Positions 61,972 through 64,000 of a DNA stretch of 64,000 nucleotides are shown piece by piece. This stretch comes from DLKC01 sp002478885. Lineage in GTDB: Bacteria; Bacteroidota; Bacteroidia; Chitinophagales; Chitinophagaceae. Made by a program: the position numbers and the translations under genes. Within the stretch, counting starts at the first letter, position 1. Every line of letters starts with the position of its first letter. The stretch is from positions 2,542,001-2,606,000 of the forward strand of contig JAXLUI010000001.1 in NCBI GenBank assembly GCA_046329585.1. Direction: 5' to 3'. The notes beneath the pieces are model-generated. The model saw nothing but the letters and a program-made list of their open reading frames with translations, searched no databases and was not told the origin of the DNA.

Positions 61972-63687
61972 TTATTTCTTAATAAAGCTTTTGGCCGTAT
62001 TGTCTTTTACTCCATTACCGGAAACACGAACAAAGTACATACCAGCTGTTAAATGCTGCAGGTTTATCCCAATCACATTGCTGTTAAGGTTAAGCATTTG
62101 TTCAGCCTGGTATGCAATTTTACCTTGAGCATCGGATATGATGATTTTTAACTTTGTGGCTGATGCACTGTTTAAAGTCAAATAGATCTTATCGGTCGCG
62201 GGATTTGGATACACTTTAAGGTCAGCAATGGTTGCTATTTTTGCCTCCTGCACACCGGCTGCCGTTACTGCATTTGATTTTGACTGCCCAATCGTTCCAT
62301 CGCAACTTATGTTTTGTGCATAAGGCCTGTCCCCGTCGCCTTTATCTTCCTGCCAAACTGCAACGAATTCATCGGATTCACCTGCTGCAACTGCGGGGCT
62401 GTAGGCAAACCCAAAACGCAATTTTGCGTGAATGGTAGGACAAAGTATTGTGTATTTATCTTTTGTAAGGTATTTACCTTTTTCGTCAAAGCCACCTGAG
62501 TATAACCTGTTTTGAAGATCGGTGAAGCTAAAGCGCAGGCAACCATCTTTGCTGTGACCAAGACCGCCGCCGGTTAAAGCAAGCAGGTCTTTACTGATGG
62601 GGTATAATTTTTTTGCTGTGTCGCCAAACAAGCGTTTACCATTCTGTAAATTGATCTTTTGTGCGTATATACCGGACGATGTTTGGTCGGGGTTTGTAAA
62701 AGTACAAACTGCATAAGCATACAAGTCACCATTATCGTGCGCAATATTGATTGTTTGTTCGTAAGGATCAAAATCTGATGCGTAGTCAGAAAATGCGGCG
62801 CCGTTTGCACCTAATGGCAACGAACCATTCCTGTTTACGACCTGCACGAATGCATCAAAACGGTTTGACAATGGTGGGTTGCCATAATACCCTACGATTA
62901 CATTGTCGTTGTCTGCCATTACATCATAATATCTTGCGGCGGCTGTAGTTAAGGTGGATATTTTTTTTGCAGCAGTCCAGTCAGGCTTGCCATTATTTCT
63001 AAAACGCTGCATAAACAAATTAGTATAAATCGGGAACGCGAAAAGATCCTGGTAAACGATACTGAACAATCCATTTGTGTTTGCTACAACCTGTGCCCTC
63101 GTTACGGTGTGCCCTGTTGATGATGTAATTGTTTTTACAGGATCCCATGCTTTTACACCATCCTGCGATAATTTCTGGTACGCGATAACGCCATTATCGT
63201 TCCATGCAACAACTACCTCGCCGTTGGTTAATACAGCAGGGTATGGTGAAAGGCCAGTTCCAAGATCAATGCCATTTTTGCCCCAGGGCAAGTCACCCGC
63301 AGGTGTCACTTTCTGAATAAGGGTATTATAGCCGGAACCTTTCTGGTATTGATAAGCTACGTAAATGTTATTGCTTTCATCCACTGCGGCGCTGAAGACA
63401 AATGTTGCGGTGCCTGACTTTTTTGTACCGATAACAAGACCGCTATCTCCAAATACTTTTGTGCCGTCGTGGTTGATCAGTTGAACCCTCATGTCGTAAT
63501 TGAAGGTCACCGGGTTGGTGCTGTAGAATGCAGTCCATACTGTTCCCGAGGTTTTGTTGTTTACGGTAACAATGTCATCGCTCCCGGCTTTTGATAATTC
63601 GAGATTCCGTTCTGTATTGTCTGACCATTGAGCGTTGGCTGCTAAAAATAAACAGCAGCTAAAAAAGAGTGTGTAGATTTTTCTCAT
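61972..63687 (-). CDS. Secreted protein with T9SS type A sorting domain, possible beta-propeller
   Basis: A 571-aa protein from ATG 63687, which opens into a signal peptide (MRKIYTLFFSCCLFLAANAQ). The mature chain has repeated strand patterns around tryptophan and lysine (SGTVWTAFYSTNPVTF, NNIYVAYQYQKG, GEVVVAWNDNGVIAYQKLSQDG, NVIVGYYGNPPLS, EFVAVWQEDKGDG), suggesting a propeller-like fold. The C-terminal 80 residues start with LKVYPNPATDKIYLTL and end with GMYFVRVSGNG and KSFIKK, a type A sorting domain. The function is not recognised. Confidence 0.83.
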   Translation of the reverse strand: MRKIYTLFFSCCLFLAANAQWSDNTERNLELSKAGSDDIVTVNNKTSGTVWTAFYSTNPVTFNYDMRVQLINHDGTKVFGDSGLVIGTKKSGTATFVFSAAVDESNNIYVAYQYQKGSGYNTLIQKVTPAGDLPWGKNGIDLGTGLSPYPAVLTNGEVVVAWNDNGVIAYQKLSQDGVKAWDPVKTITSSTGHTVTRAQVVANTNGLFSIVYQDLFAFPIYTNLFMQRFRNNGKPDWTAAKKISTLTTAAARYYDVMADNDNVIVGYYGNPPLSNRFDAFVQVVNRNGSLPLGANGAAFSDYASDFDPYEQTINIAHDNGDLYAYAVCTFTNPDQTSSGIYAQKINLQNGKRLFGDTAKKLYPISKDLLALTGGGLGHSKDGCLRFSFTDLQNRLYSGGFDEKGKYLTKDKYTILCPTIHAKLRFGFAYSPAVAAGESDEFVAVWQEDKGDGDRPYAQNISCDGTIGQSKSNAVTAAGVQEAKIATIADLKVYPNPATDKIYLTLNSASATKLKIIISDAQGKIAYQAEQMLNLNSNVIGINLQHLTAGMYFVRVSGNGVKDNTAKSFIKK

Positions 63688-63864
63688 GTGATGGTTGTTT
63701 TGGTTTGTGAATATAATATTTTTTTCTGCGCACACATTCGCATTTCGATGTTCAATCTGGTAATAAGAAGAACATATCTAACTTTTCAAAGCTTGCCGAT
63801 AAATAAAAAACTACTGGTGCTTGCATTTTAAAGAAGTGGTTTCTATTTTGTCAAAAAAGATTTC

Positions 63865-64000
63865 ATGAAAAAACCCATAATGCTTGCGTTGGTGCTTACC
63901 ATAAGCACATGTCTTTGTGCCCAAATAGAAGTCTTTAAAATTGTCGGAAAAAACAGCGAGGAATTCAGCCACCAATATGGTTTCGGCACATTTTTAAAAC
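63865..64000 (+). CDS. Secreted protein, N-terminal fragment (cut by window end)
   Basis: ATG 63865 opens into a signal peptide (MKKPIMLALVLTISTCLCAQ), then IEVFKIVGKNSEEFSHQYGFG and on to the window edge. Only 45 residues are visible, so the family cannot be named. Confidence 0.6.
   Translation, partial: MKKPIMLALVLTISTCLCAQIEVFKIVGKNSEEFSHQYGFGTFLK

Overview
The window looks like a chromosome segment of a Bacteroidetes bacterium, most likely of the Chitinophagaceae type. The signs are four secreted proteins with C-terminal type IX secretion (T9SS) sorting domains, little use of Shine-Dalgarno sequences, a LytS/LytTR two-component pair of the Bacteroidetes type, a GH172 (DUF2961) enzyme, and a REP-associated transposase. 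No rRNA, tRNA or CRISPR array was seen. The assignment rests on protein families only.

Layout. (1) About 1-5.5 kb is a visibly AT-rich accessory island. It holds a dual-GHKL ATPase/histidine-kinase-like protein (cut by the window edge), a tightly linked 606-aa protein with a divergent receiver-like domain, and an SRA-like/HNH modification-dependent endonuclease. This is the best candidate for an undescribed, defence-type signalling module. (2) About 5.7-9.7 kb is repeat-rich: a 94-bp tandem array with three hairpins per unit, an 80-bp tandem repeat, a frameshifted REP-associated (RAYT) transposase, and a 67-bp duplication of the 3' end of a peptidase gene. Between these lie ordinary genes (PI-PLC-like phosphodiesterase, DJ-1/PfpI, class IV aminotransferase). 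(3) 9.7-18.8 kb holds a DmpA-type peptidase, an M1 metallopeptidase, an IorA/IorB-type molybdenum hydroxylase, a DUF72 protein, an old-yellow-enzyme homologue and a sugar isomerase/epimerase-like protein. (4) 18.9-29.1 kb is a complex I operon, nuoA-B-C-D-H-I-J-K-L-M-N. It lacks nuoE, nuoF and nuoG, the NADH-input module. A small proline-rich unknown gene follows it. (5) 29.9-36.6 kb holds pyruvate phosphate dikinase and a convergent pyruvate:ferredoxin oxidoreductase. (6) 36.9-49.1 kb has a GH172 enzyme, a LytTR regulator and its likely kinase split by a secreted unknown protein, two T9SS cargo proteins, a CDP-alcohol transferase-like protein, a GH3-type adenylating enzyme and a probable outer-membrane barrel. 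(7) 49.1-53.2 kb carries the oxidative pentose phosphate genes gnd, zwf and pgl. (8) 53.4-64 kb has two more T9SS proteins, an AhpD-like protein, a 2-oxoacid:ferredoxin oxidoreductase beta subunit, an amidohydrolase, a Gfo/Idh/MocA protein, a beta-lactamase-fold hydrolase and a truncated secreted protein.

How it fits together. The ferredoxin-linked 2-oxoacid oxidoreductases and the complex I lacking NuoEFG suggest an electron route from pyruvate and 2-oxoglutarate through ferredoxin to quinone; this is inference. The oxidative pentose phosphate cluster supplies NADPH.

The most striking non-coding signal is a dispersed intergenic repeat with core GTTGCGTCGCACACTTGTAC. It occurs at 14 loci (19 copies) between 12.6 and 58.9 kb, often as inverted pairs 90-160 bp across. 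Three copies carry an exactly 26-bp hairpin insert at the same internal point.
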